This document shows, piece after piece, positions 33,991-44,459 of a stretch of 64,000 bases of DNA. This DNA is from Melampsora larici-populina 98AG31. Lineage: Eukaryota > Basidiomycota > Pucciniomycetes > Pucciniales > Melampsoraceae. Numbering within the stretch: the stretch's first letter is position 1; every line of letters begins with the position of its first letter. The position numbers and the translations under genes are program-made. The notes beneath the pieces are model-generated. The model made no database searches, was not told the origin of the DNA, and saw only the letters and a list, made by a program, of their open reading frames with translations. The stretch covers positions 160,133-224,132 of the forward strand of contig NW_006768774.1 in NCBI RefSeq assembly GCF_000204055.1, given 5' to 3'.

Positions 33991-36900
33991 TAGTGGCTAG
34001 TGTCTAAAACCGTGAAATCGGGTATTTTGACCAAAAACCTTATCAATGTCACAATTTTGATCCAAATTGGAATCCGAGCACAGATTCGGAATCCTCCCAT
34101 TGGAAGCTATCAGAAATTGTTTTCGCCGAGTCAATTTGAGGGCTTACAAATTTTCATGATTTTTACAACATAGTAGTATTATTTCATAGAATGTAATTTA
34201 CGAGCAAAAAATTCAAAACAGACAATTTCTGGTGCTTTTGTACCTTCTCCATCAGTGAGACTAAAAGTCGAAGTGATAAGTTAATAATTGAAAAAGACAT
34301 AAAAAAAAAGAAGAAAAAATATCAAAGAAGGTTGGCATCGGTTGCAGAGTTGCGAGCAACGGTTCTGTGAGAAGTATATAACTTGACGTTTGGGTTTGGA
34401 CCGGGGTGTGCTTTCATAGTGTGCCTATGAGAAATGAGATTGATGTAAGTAAATGAAAAACTGCAGATGAGGACAAAATCAAGTTTGCTTACAAGAGATC
34501 CATCATTGCTGCATCGATTTTGCGAAAAAAACGTCGGATCGTTACCAGAGGGCATGTTTGTCTGATTGTTTCAAACTTGTCCTTTGCTTGTTGAAGATCA
34601 GCACATTCAAAGCTATGTTCTCGGTAGCCTGAAGCGAAATCGATTTATATTGGCCAGTGTTCAAAGAGATGATAACATAGCAAAAAGAGTAGACTTACGT
34701 GGTTTTATGTAACACCAAAGAAGCTCGATTGGGTTCAATTCACAATGGAATTTGGGAAGGAATTTGCAGATATGGCCAGCTTCCTCGATTACCTTCTGAA
34801 GCAACGGTTTTTCGTTTTCGAAGTCAGACTGTGTTGTTAATACTTTGTATGCACAACAGTCTGGAACATCAATTTCAGGTAAAGCTTCACTTGGTCGTGC
34901 TTGATCTTGCTCAAGAGGTATTTTGGCGTTTCTAAGTAGGCGCTCTGCTCGAGCGATCTTGTCCTTGGCACGTCCGGTCTTCTTGCAGTCCTTACACATT
35001 GAAACCATCTCTTTTTCACCCCTTGATGCACGTACTTTATTGTGATGATCCCACAAGCCACGCTCGATGAGAATCTGCCTGACTCCTTTTGGCTTTCCCG
35101 CAAGATCTTCTTTTTCGATAACTTTTCCTTCTTTGGACTTCTTGACCGGAGTTGTATCTACATAATTGGATGGGTAGTTCATTGTTTGAACCTTTCCACG
35201 AAGTTCAAGCGGAATATTTGGATCATCAGACGGTATGATGGTGTTGCGTAGTTGTGGCTTCGAACCCCCAGATTTAAAATTCATCTTTGAGAATCGAAGT
35301 GCGTTGGGAGCAAAAGACTCATGTGCTGCTGAGCAATCAAAGATGAAGCAGGCTTGAGAATTGGGGTGATTGGTATTAAAAATTGGAATCGCTCTAGTAA
35401 TGACCTGGTTGATGAGTTGATTACAATCCCACCACGCATCACCCTTTGCGCCGGGATAGATGGTGACTGCAGCATCCTTGAAAGGAAGAGTTGAATTTGA
35501 ATTGGTGGGTAGAGTGAGTCGGCCAGTTGGAAGACAGACAAAGTCGGATATATGAATCAACTTCCCAACACTTTTTGTGCGAAGTGCACAGTCCTTATCA
35601 GACATCCACGCTGATCGAGGTCGTTCATTAGTATGGATTGTTGATTCATCATGATATATACGAATAATGTCACGAGTCCCGTCATCAAGTTCTGCATAAA
35701 CTTTCTGATCCATCATCTTGCCAGTGTAAGAATGCTCCCGTTTATGTAATTCAATAAGCTCGTTGATAAACTTTTCTCGATAGATTACAACATCTGCTCG
35801 CTCATGTCCATCATAATAAAGACACCTCTTGTACTCTGAAACATGTAATCCGATTCGATGCATCCATTTATTGGCTGTTGGGATCGAGATGGTCTTTTGA
35901 TAATTTTTGTAGTTTGGAAGAATCTCGGTGTTCACATAGTGAGCAAGTTTTGTTGGTGTAACCTAAACAAGAAGAAAGGTTGAAGAAAAAAACAATTTAG
36001 TCAATAATCACAATCAAAGTTTTTTTTACGATTAAAAAATTTACAGGTCCAACTGGCTGATCACTAATCCAATCAGTGATTGATTTAAGCACGTTGATAT
36101 CATCCAGAATTGAATGATGTGGAGATGCAAATCCTTGATGATTGATTGGGAGATGACGGTGGGAAATGACATGAGTTGCATTGGCTCGAATCCTAGCGGC
36201 AAGGCGTATCACACTCCCATCTTTTGGTGGGTCTTCTTGTCGAAGCCGGTACAATTCGGCTGTTTCAAAAGACGCTTTCATGGCACAACTATTTGGACTG
36301 GTCAGGTTGAGCTTGTAGCAACGATTGTTGAACTCGCGTATGAGCCCCAGTTGATCAAAATCTTTTATGGCAAGTTGGCTCGAAGTTCTGTGGCCCTTAG
36401 AATATTTTGAAGCATCTGCAAGAGCATCATGAAGTATCTTATATTCTTGTTCAATGCATTCAATTTGAAAAGGTGTCTTGACACGAGTTGAATCATTATA
36501 TTGAGTTTCTGAATCTAAAATCATATCATGATCCGAGTGAGCATTGGTTTCTGGATGCGACTGAGCATTCAAATCTTCATCTAAATCTGATTTCCAATCT
36601 GAATCAATGTCTGAATACACATCTGATCTCAAATCTGAATCCAAAGATGATTTTGAAGCTGAATATTTGTGACTGGACATGTTATCGGTTAGAGAAGATA
36701 AGTCTGATTCAGGCTCGGAGAGGCACGACAAGCTTGAATCATCGGGGGCTGGATCCAGGTTGCTAATTCGATGAGATCTAGGCTTGACTTGCTTGGGGTT
36801 CAGATTTTTTGTAGAACATTTGGATGCTTGCCAACGACGACGCTGACCTTGACGGGCTTTATTTAATTTCATTGAAAAAGTGAAGAAAGAACTTCTATTT

Positions 36901-37051
36901 AAGCTAAGAGACAGGATCTAAGAAAGGATTGATCCACCACTATTGAGGTGATCTCAATCCTACATGTAGTATGAAATTCAAACACATGTAATTTATTTTT
37001 TTTATTTTTTTGCCCGGCCCGACATTTCACGGTTTTAGACACTAGCCACTA
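33991..37051 (-). mobile_element. Tc1/mariner-like DNA transposon, apparently intact
   Basis: 28-bp perfect inverted ends beginning TAGTGGCTAGTGTCTAAAAC (33991-34018 and 37024-37051), flanked by TA on both sides (33989-33990 and 37052-37053). It lies in the right subterminal zone of the P-like element, separating its subterminal motif from its terminal repeat. It encodes one minus-strand DDE transposase with no visible stop. Perfect ends and an open gene suggest a recent arrival. Confidence 0.9.
34322..36872 (-). CDS. Tc1/IS630-like DDE transposase (large basidiomycete type)
   Basis: Start MKLNKARQGQRRRWQASKC at 36872; stop at 34322. Exon 1 runs to about 36045: a Lys/Arg-rich start, a Ser/Asp-rich low-complexity stretch (DSDLRSDVYSDIDSDWKSD), then a helical region. 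Exon 2 (about 35963-34699) holds NKWMHRIGLHVSEYKRCLYY (helix-turn-helix end) and the DDE core: IRIYHDESTIHTNERPRSAW (first Asp), ACFIFDCSAAHESFAPNALR (second Asp) and FHCELNPIELLWCYIKPR (Glu). Two short exons follow (GYREHSFECADLQ and a tail ending NSATDANLL). A CKDCKK segment in the insert between the second Asp and Glu may bind metal. All three catalytic acids are present and every exon is open. This long form, with ILIERGLW and CCAYKVL segments, resembles multi-copy DDE proteins common in basidiomycetes. Confidence 0.85.
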
Positions 37052-37117
37052 TACCACGAAAAGGTCGGAATCTACGTCACTAACCTCCATAGGCGCTTTC
37101 CAGGGTCCTAGGTGGGG

Positions 37118-37236
37118 ACCGGTCAAAGTACGTGTGTTTGTCACACGTGCTTCAACCGGTGTCAGGCAAGGTCCAGTCACTCTTCTCAAAAAATTCGTGA
37201 CTGGAACCGCTTGACAAGCGTCATCGCATCGGTATT
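37118..37236. other. Short unique spacer between the two transposon stacks
   Basis: 119 bp between the right target repeat of the P-like element and the left end of the CACTA element. It is one of the few stretches from 15.5 to 60 kb that belongs to no recognised element. No gene. Confidence 0.7.
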
Positions 37237-37849
37237 CACTGGGAGGAAGACCGAGTCACTCGGGTCTGAGTGTGCACCGTGTGACTCATGGTCTCGGAGT
37301 GCACCCATAGAAATCGAGTGACAATTTGTCACACGCTCGACGTGTGACTTTAAGTCACGCTCAGCGACCTCGAGCCCCTGGTTTTGTCATCTCGGACTAA
37401 ACCAGTCTATATACATAATGTATGGTACACTTGAGTCTTGATACGTAAGATTTCCTTTGAATCTAAGCTGACTATGTGTAGGTCTCATACATGTGTATGT
37501 AAGTACCAAAATGATCTTAAGGTACAGGATATCTCTTCTGGGTCGCACCCGCATCGGATACAGAAGTCCAAAATCGGTTAAGCACGGTCCAAACTGACAG
37601 GCGACTGTTGAATCACGTCCAAAACCAGATTTAAGACAATTTAAGACACTTGAATGTGCTTAATTTGACTTTGGGTGTGACTTAACAGCATCTTTCCACC
37701 ATTTAATCTTTGAAACAGCTGTATGTACATATCGCTATGAAACAGCTTGAGCAGAAACAGAGAAATAGGTTTCTCATTGAACTGCAGTTTAACCTAAACT
37801 ATATTGTAAACTGCAGTCTCGCTTGAACAGCTGTTTGGCTATTCCTCAG
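37237..37849 (+). repeat. Left terminal inverted repeat of the CACTA element
   Basis: Matches, inverted, 43790-44360 plus 60088-60120 with very few differences (for example GGTACAGG versus GGCACAGG near 37525). It includes short internal palindromes such as GTGTGAC/GTCACAC clusters at 37330-37360. Its inner edge lies about 50 bp before the transposase start codon, so it probably carries the promoter. Confidence 0.9.
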
Positions 37850-37900
37850 ATCTAACACCACTGATCGCCGAGAGACCTCCGATACTTTACCCTCTCAACC

Positions 37901-40900
37901 ATGGATCGTCCATGTGACTGTCACAAATGCTGGACAAAACATGGACCATCCGGACCAACAGTATCTTCCTTAACGATAAGAAGGCATCATCAAAAGAACG
38001 GTCCACGTCCATCTGCCTCACAAACTCAACCAGCACCTCATTCACCGCAAGCTTTCAACAAACCTTCGAAGCTACCTACCCCTGCAGCACCCGCCTCACA
38101 GCCTCCACCAGTTCATTCAGATAAAATAGTGTCCTCAGCTCATGACGAGATCTTGAAAATCAGTTTATCAAACCTCAAAATCACGCCGGATCCGCACTCA
38201 CTTGGAGATAGAAGTACCATCTCAAAGGATAAAGGTGTACGGCCACCTGGTAAGCAAGAGTATCATTTTCCATCCAACTTGGCAAGAATCGAACTTGATA
38301 AGAATATAACTCACTAAATTTTTCACACCTTTCTTAGGGCCAAGTGATGGGAGCTGGCTTTTTCTTTGTGTAGCACTCGTCACTTACCTTCATGTAGTTG
38401 CTGGAGTCAGCATCAGAGCTGTCAATACTACGCTCCGAACACTACGACTTGCATTCAGTCAATTAACTAAAGGATTGAATATCCACGAAGAAGATCAGAA
38501 ACTCATCAAGAACTTTCCGTTAGACATAAGTACAGCAATGAGGTGGTTAGATATTGAAGCATCCCTCGAACGCAGCATTTGCTGTCCAAAGTGCTTCAAG
38601 CGATACCGATATCCTCCTGCAGATGAACCACCAATTCCTCAATGTTGTACTCGAAAAGAAACCGGCCGTAGTAGGCCTTGTGATGAGCCTCTTTTCCAAC
38701 ACACCAATGTACCTTTCCGCTTTTACTCAACCCAACCATTCATTCCTTGGCTCACACAATTTCTTAAACGTCGTGAGATTGAATATCACCTGGACAACTC
38801 TGTTCTTATACACCAACAACCTCCTCGCACACCAGCTACGGATATCTGGGATGGTGCAATGTGGCGAAGTTTTCGAGATCCAAAATCGGATATACCATTT
38901 ACTCAAACTCCCGGTAATCTTTCTTTTGGGATCTATGTAGATTGGTTCAACCCTTTTGGAAACAAAATTGCTGGGAAGAAATCATCGGTTGGTGCAATCA
39001 TTCTCTTTTGTATCTCGCTTCCACCGGAACTCCGGTACAAACTTGAAAATATATGCGTTGTTGGAATCACCCCGGGACCGAACGAGCCAACAGTCCTCCA
39101 GATGAACAATTTAATTGATGATCTTGTAGCCGAACTCAAGCACCTGTGGTCAGATGGTATCAGCATTCCGACTTCTTCGCATCCACAAGGTCGATTAATA
39201 CGAGTTGCACTTATTGTAGCAGTTTGTGATCTACCAGCTGTACGAAAATTGATTGGCTATGCATCTCATAGTGCTCGGTTTTTCTGTTCATTTTGTTATC
39301 TCACACAAGACTCGAATCACTCCCTGGATTATCGAAGTTGGACACTACGATCTCATGCTGATCATACTCGACAAGCCAAGGCGTGGAGAGACGCAAAAAC
39401 CCTCAAGGCTCGAGACCAGATCTTTGACACATGCGGAGTTCGATGGTTGTGTTTAAATGAACTGGAGTATTGGGATCCTACAAAGATGGTTGTTGTTGAT
39501 ACCATGCACTGCATCAGTGGGATGCTTGAATATCACTTCAGGCGAGTTTGGAATCTTGATGACTTAGGAAAAGACCTCGAAAAGAAGAAAGAATCGAAAA
39601 CATCAACCCTGCTACAAGAAGCAATTGCAACCGATTTAGACAGCAACATGAGCGATGATTGGGAACCTCTTCAGCTTGATCTCGACCATGCAATGGGTTC
39701 CAATATCACTTCAACTTCGAATCTCAATCCCACATCTTTCAATCAGCATAACCGGGACTTGACACTCAAACATTGTACTTTGACATCATTGGAAGAAGGG
39801 CTTGATGAGGACGAAAATGATGGTCTCTATGACGATGATGGAAACGAGGTCTTTCTTGAGATCAACTCTTCATCAGTTGCTGAAAAAATTGAACTGCTTG
39901 GTACAGAATGCCTCAAGAAGATACGATCAACAATCTTGACTACATCCATTCCCTCATGGATGTACCCACCGCCTGCCAACCTCGGAAGTGCTTCACACGG
40001 GAAACTACAATCAGCTGATTGGATTATTTTGGTCACAATTCATTTACCTGTGGCGATGTTTGAATTACTGCATTCCTCAAAGATCAATCCTGGTGTTGTC
40101 TCAAATGTCCTTCATCTCTGTAGCTTGACTGAGATCGTAATGAGCTATCATACAAGTGACCAGAACATTCAGAATTACTTCGGTCATTTAGTAGCTTATT
40201 GATCTAGTTTGCGGTCGCTTTGCCCCGATTTGAAACCCACTCCCAATCAGCATATGGCATTTCATGTCCCATTTCAATTTTACAACTATGGTCCATCGGC
40301 ATACTTAGCCGCGTGGCAGTTCGAACAATACAACGGGATCTTACAAAAGATTCCAAACAATTGTAAAATATGTAAGTCTTCACTTGTTCACATTCAATCA
40401 TGCATCAACAAATCGCATCTGAAATTTGATCTCCATCTGTTAATTTGCTGAAGGGGAACTTGATTTAACAATGCTTCGACAACTCTGCCGAGCTTCCAAT
40501 CTGGCTATTGCCTTGGACTCTCCGGATTTCCCAGAATGCGCTAAGGAAGTAAGCGAACTCCTGAAGGGTGGAAAAAAATTGTCATCAAAGATTGGTGAGA
40601 TTCCAGTTGACACCGATCAAGATACATCATCTTCAAACCTCCAGCATATGCCAGATGTGCTCTGCTCGTTCACCTATGCGGCATTACTTGAAAGACTTGG
40701 GAAATCAGACCGATCAAATACACATCAACTTACTTCATTCACATCCAGTAACAACCTCATATCATCAAGAGTGAAGTTTCTTAAACGGTTCAGCTGGAAT
40801 GGACTTACAATCACACCTTACAACATTAACTCTAGAAATTGTATCATAGAATATACTCCGGTGGGGTTTTCCAACAGAGAAGCAAGCTCACAGATGGGAA

Positions 40901-41250
40901 AGATTTTGAAGATATTCAATCATGTTCAAAAAAGTGCAGTCACCGGCCAAGATATTCAGACCACGTTCATCTCAGTCCTTCGATTTCAACCCTTAGGTGA
41001 AAGTGATCAACGTCATAATCCATTCAAGGAATGGCCTAACTTGAAGTACAATTTATTTTATACACACCCATCAAACGATCGAATCCAAAAAGAACTCGGC
41101 TCGAATCAAAATATGATACCTGAAGTTATAAGTCTTGATCAGGTTGTCTACCCCACCGCCTCTTACACTTACCCCTTTGGGACCTTTGGAATTCAACCCT
41201 CTACAATTGCAATCAAATCGCTTTCGCGAGGTCGTCATACCTGGTATTAG
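37901..41250 (+). pseudogene. CACTA tnp2-like (Plavaka group) transposase with one TGA stop
   Basis: Start MDRPCDCHKCWTKHGPSGP at 37901 with a C2H-type Cys cluster. Exons 37901-38249, 38338-40371 and 40454-41250, joined by consensus introns. Features: SICCPKCFKRYRYP and PQCCTRKETGRSRPC (zinc ribbon); LSFGIYVDWFNPFGNKIAGK (first catalytic Asp region); NICVVGITPGPNEPTVLQMN; VALIVAVCDLPAVRKLIGYA; FFCSFCYLTQ; VVDTMHCISGMLEYHF; an acidic Ser-rich insert; then LVTIHLPVAMFELLHS and AAWQFEQYNGILQKIPNN. This order is that of tnp2/CMC transposases. A single TGA at 40200-40202 (TTGA context) interrupts YFGHLVAY / SSLRSLCPDLKP, where an Arg is likely. About 1,060 codons in all. Confidence 0.85.
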
Positions 41251-41697
41251 ACATGTCTTATTCCGTTTTTTTTTTGTTTTTTTTCCCTACAATTTGATTA
41301 GACTACGCTTTCCTACAATTCAATTACATACAATTTCCTACAATCCTACTGCGCTTTTGAGTCAACTTTTCATTTTTGTCAACCAATCGAGAACTTATTT
41401 TTCTACTCTTTGAAGTCAACATGTCATGTTCTATCACCCAATTGAGAATTTTTTTCCTTCTCTAGGCACTTGTTTCCCATCCAACTCAACCATATTTGGT
41501 AACCTTCTATCCCAGTTCAACATCACCTTGCAATATAAAACGAGCTCCTTTCATCCCTCACTTTTACTCGCCGCTCTATTCAATCAAACTTATCGCTTTT
41601 CTACAACACTACAAACTTTGAATCTTTACATACTAGCTACTACCTATCTAAATCATCAGATCTTTCACACAATCTTTTCATCGATACTTTAATCTCA

Positions 41698-43369
41698 ATG
41701 GCCTATCCAGCACAGAACACCTCATCTACCCCTCAAAGACCTCCACCCAACACTCAGTCCCCTCAGTCAGCCCAATCAGATCCCTATGGCGATATGCGAC
41801 AACTTCAAGCTCGATATGCAAGCTTGAATCTTGATAACACCCCAGCTAGCACCCCAAGCCCACCAAAACAAAAGGTGCAAAAACCTCGATCTACACCAAA
41901 GAAGGGACCACGCGATATGTATGAGGCGATTGATTTGTCAAAGATACAACTTGTGCTTTTGGTAAGGTCTCCATTCAAACTATCACCATCAAACTCCAGG
42001 CTGACCGTGTTTTATCTTGAATTAGAAATCCTGTTGGACCTTGACGATGGTACTAATGGGACGAGCCACCGCAAAGTTGCCATTTCCTCCACCTCCTGAT
42101 CAGTTCTACAATCGCTCAATACAGCAATTCATCTCTTCCGAACAAGACCCTGATGCCCCTGATGCACCAAGCATTCCACGACATGAGGTACATGGAGTCA
42201 ACAACCACGCTGGTCATTTGGACCATGACTATGTCGAGTACATAGTAGGGGCTATGCAAACTCACAACATCATCTTCTTCACTATGGATTGGGGTGCTCA
42301 CATTGAAGACCAATTCAATCAACTTATGATAATGTTCTTTGTCAAGGTTTGGAAGTGGGGACTGAATTTGAATCGATTCTTACCAGCTGCAAAACAGGAA
42401 GCCATACGTATCAATATGGACGACCGAATTTTAGCAGCAATCTATGTCAGACATTACAAGTACCTTAAAACTCAATACAAGAAGCTAATGACTAACGGCA
42501 ATGCGCTACTTGAGGAACAAGCGAGAAACTGGATCGGTGTGGCTCTGCGACGCGTGTGTATTCCTTATATGGTTTTGTTTTTTTGCATCACTTCTTTTCT
42601 GATAGCCAGTCTAAACATGTGCCCAAATGTTTTCCAGAAAACTGAAGAACGTCAAAAATATCTTATGGCCATGGGAGTCGTACCCTGCTACGTTGACGCT
42701 TTCAAAAACCGATACGTCAACTCAGACGACAAAGTCAAACCCAATCCAACCACCCCAGACTCTGAAATCGGATACAGCAAGGTACCAATCTGGCAATCTG
42801 AAATAGCGACTCAATTCATCGACTTCGTAGAAAAGCGTCGAAGGGCCTCTCTTCCTCGTATTGCTGGACTGAGGGGGAAATCTGCACGCGGTAACAAACT
42901 TCGTCCACGTCAGCGCCGAGATCCGCCAGTTATCGATCATGATGCCTTGGCACCACCGGGCTTGCCAGAGGATTGGTACAGCCCTGCCTTCTTAGCCCAA
43001 TTAACGTTTGAAGACATTCTCGATTTGAAGATGGCCCCACGAATGTTCCCAGACTCCGGAAATTTTCTCAGTATCATACCAACCACTTTAGATGTCACCC
43101 TGTATGACAAATCGGGCGAAGCATCTATGCCTCCTCATATTTCAAATATTCCACTTTCTCAAAGAGGTCCACCGATGAATACTTTCCCTGGCTCCCCCGA
43201 GTTTCAATTTATAAATCACCCTTTGTTCCTTTGACCAACGGAACCAACACCAGTCTCCGGACCTTCACCAGTCGCCGGACCTTCAGGAACCTCCAATCAA
43301 GATCCTGCCGATGAATCGGAGTTCATGGACCACGACCCCTTGTTTGATGGCTCAGACAGTGATTTGTAA
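41698..43369 (+). pseudogene. Second gene of the CACTA element, unknown function, one TGA near its end
   Basis: Start MAYPAQNTSSTPQRPPPNT at 41698. Three exons: intron at about 41961-42026 (donor GTAAGG) and another at about 42553-42637. The product has a Pro/Ser/Gln-rich head (KQKVQKPRSTPKKGPRDMYE), a helical centre (DYVEYIVGAMQTHNIIFFTM, NRFLPAAKQEAIRINMDDRI, YVRHYKYLKTQYKKLM), an Arg/Lys-rich stretch (KSARGNKLRPRQRRD) and a C-terminus with short hydrophobic motifs. TGA occurs at 43232-43234 (TTGA context), but the frame then stays open to TAA at 43367-43369 with an acidic tail (FMDHDPLFDGSDSDL). Position and basic stretch suggest a DNA-binding accessory like TnpA of plant CACTA elements, which is inferred only. 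No homology is recognised. Confidence 0.65.
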
Positions 43370-43789
43370 TATTTCATTTTGTATTCTATGTTTCCTTTTG
43401 CTTCTGCTGCTAGTCCTTTATGATTGGTTTCTAATACAAAAAAACTCGACTGTGTTGATAATCACATGGATCAATGAAAGTATTTCTTGGCAATTGTTCT
43501 CTTCAAAACATCCTCCTTTCTTTCTCTCCATTATCGATCTCTTCAAAAAACCTTAAACATCAAAAAAAAGCTACTTTTGTTACAAGACCGATTGATAAAA
43601 TTAAGAAAAAAACGACAAAAAAATGTATTTTCTATCTCTGACTGTTGTTTCTCCTATGTTTGTGTCAATTGATTGATCTAGTTATGCTGTGTCCGAATCT
43701 TATGACCGTTGAGTACTCAAAATGGCGGCTGAGGTATATCCAAGAATAGTTCGTAGTACGTACTTCGGGCTGAGTCGAGAGAGGTCGAG

Positions 43790-44360
43790 AGCCAAACAGC
43801 TGTTCAAGCGAGACTGCAGTTTACAATATAGTTTAGGTTAAACTGCAGTTCGATGAGAAACCTATTTCTCTGTTTCTGCTCAAGCTGTTTCATAGCGATA
43901 TGTACATACAGCTGTTTCAAAGATTAAATGGTGGAAAGATGCTGTTAAGTCACACCCAAAGTCAAATTAAGCACATTCAAGTGTCTTAAATTGTCTTAAA
44001 TCTGGTTTTGGACGTGATTCAACAGTCGCCTGTCAGTTTGGACCGTGCTTAACCGATTTTGGACTTCTGTATCCGATGCGGGTGCGACCCAGAAGAGATA
44101 TCCTGTGCCTTAAGATCATTTTGGTACTTACATACACATGTATGAGACCTACACATAGTCAGCTTAGATTCAAAGGAAATCTTACGTATCAAGACTCAAG
44201 TGTACCATACATTATGTATATAGACTGGTTTAGTCCGAGATGACAAAACCAGGGGCTCGAGGTCGCTGAGCGTGACTTAAAGTCACACGTCGAGCGTGTG
44301 ACAAATTGTCACTCGATTTCTATGGGTGCACTCCGAGACCATGAGTCACACGGTGCACAC
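43790..44360 (-). repeat. Right terminal inverted repeat of the CACTA element (inner part)
   Basis: Inverted copy of about 37270-37849. The LINE inserted at its outer part, so the final 33 bp of the element lie at 60088-60120. Confidence 0.9.
44349..44360. repeat. LINE target duplication, left copy
   Basis: CACGGTGCACAC here is repeated at 60076-60087 directly after the poly(A). The sequence on either side joins into one CACTA terminal repeat, confirming the call. Confidence 0.93.
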
Positions 44361-44459
44361 GATCCACCCCATCTTCCTAACTTTTTTCATCTCGAATCGT
44401 CTTCGTTTTCTCAACTTTTCTTCACTTTCACTCTACTTTCTCCCTCTGTCGCGTGTCCA

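Larger units (their letters stand above)
15517..37109. mobile_element. P-like DNA transposon (about 5.3 kb), expanded to 21.6 kb by nested insertions
   Basis: Both ends share a 27-bp perfect inverted repeat beginning AGGACCCTGGAAAGCG (15517-15543 and 37083-37109). They are flanked by an 8-bp direct repeat AGGTGGGG (15509-15516 and 37110-37117). Just inside, the motif GTGACGAAAAAGGTCGGAAT is repeated in the left end (about 15545, 15591 and, altered, 15781) and in the right part (33948, and inverted near 37054-37077). The only gene that belongs to the element itself is the plus-strand transposase whose halves lie at 16246-19209 and about 32468-33639. Inserted within it are a small MITE (15634-15778), the DIRS stack (about 19.2-32.46 kb) and a Tc1-like element (33991-37051). 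The 8-bp duplication fits P or hAT elements and excludes Tc1/mariner for the outer element. Confidence 0.85.

Noticed and set aside
15517..37109. A single composite transposon carrying both the P-like and the Tc1-like transposases as partner genes
   Set aside because: The Tc1-like gene has its own 28-bp ends and TA flanks (33991-37051) inside the outer element, so it is a separate insertion.
44298..44459. An N-terminal extension of LINE ORF1 from 44298
   Set aside because: 44298-44360 is CACTA terminal repeat that the LINE landed in; the LINE itself starts at 44361, so 44460 is the natural start.
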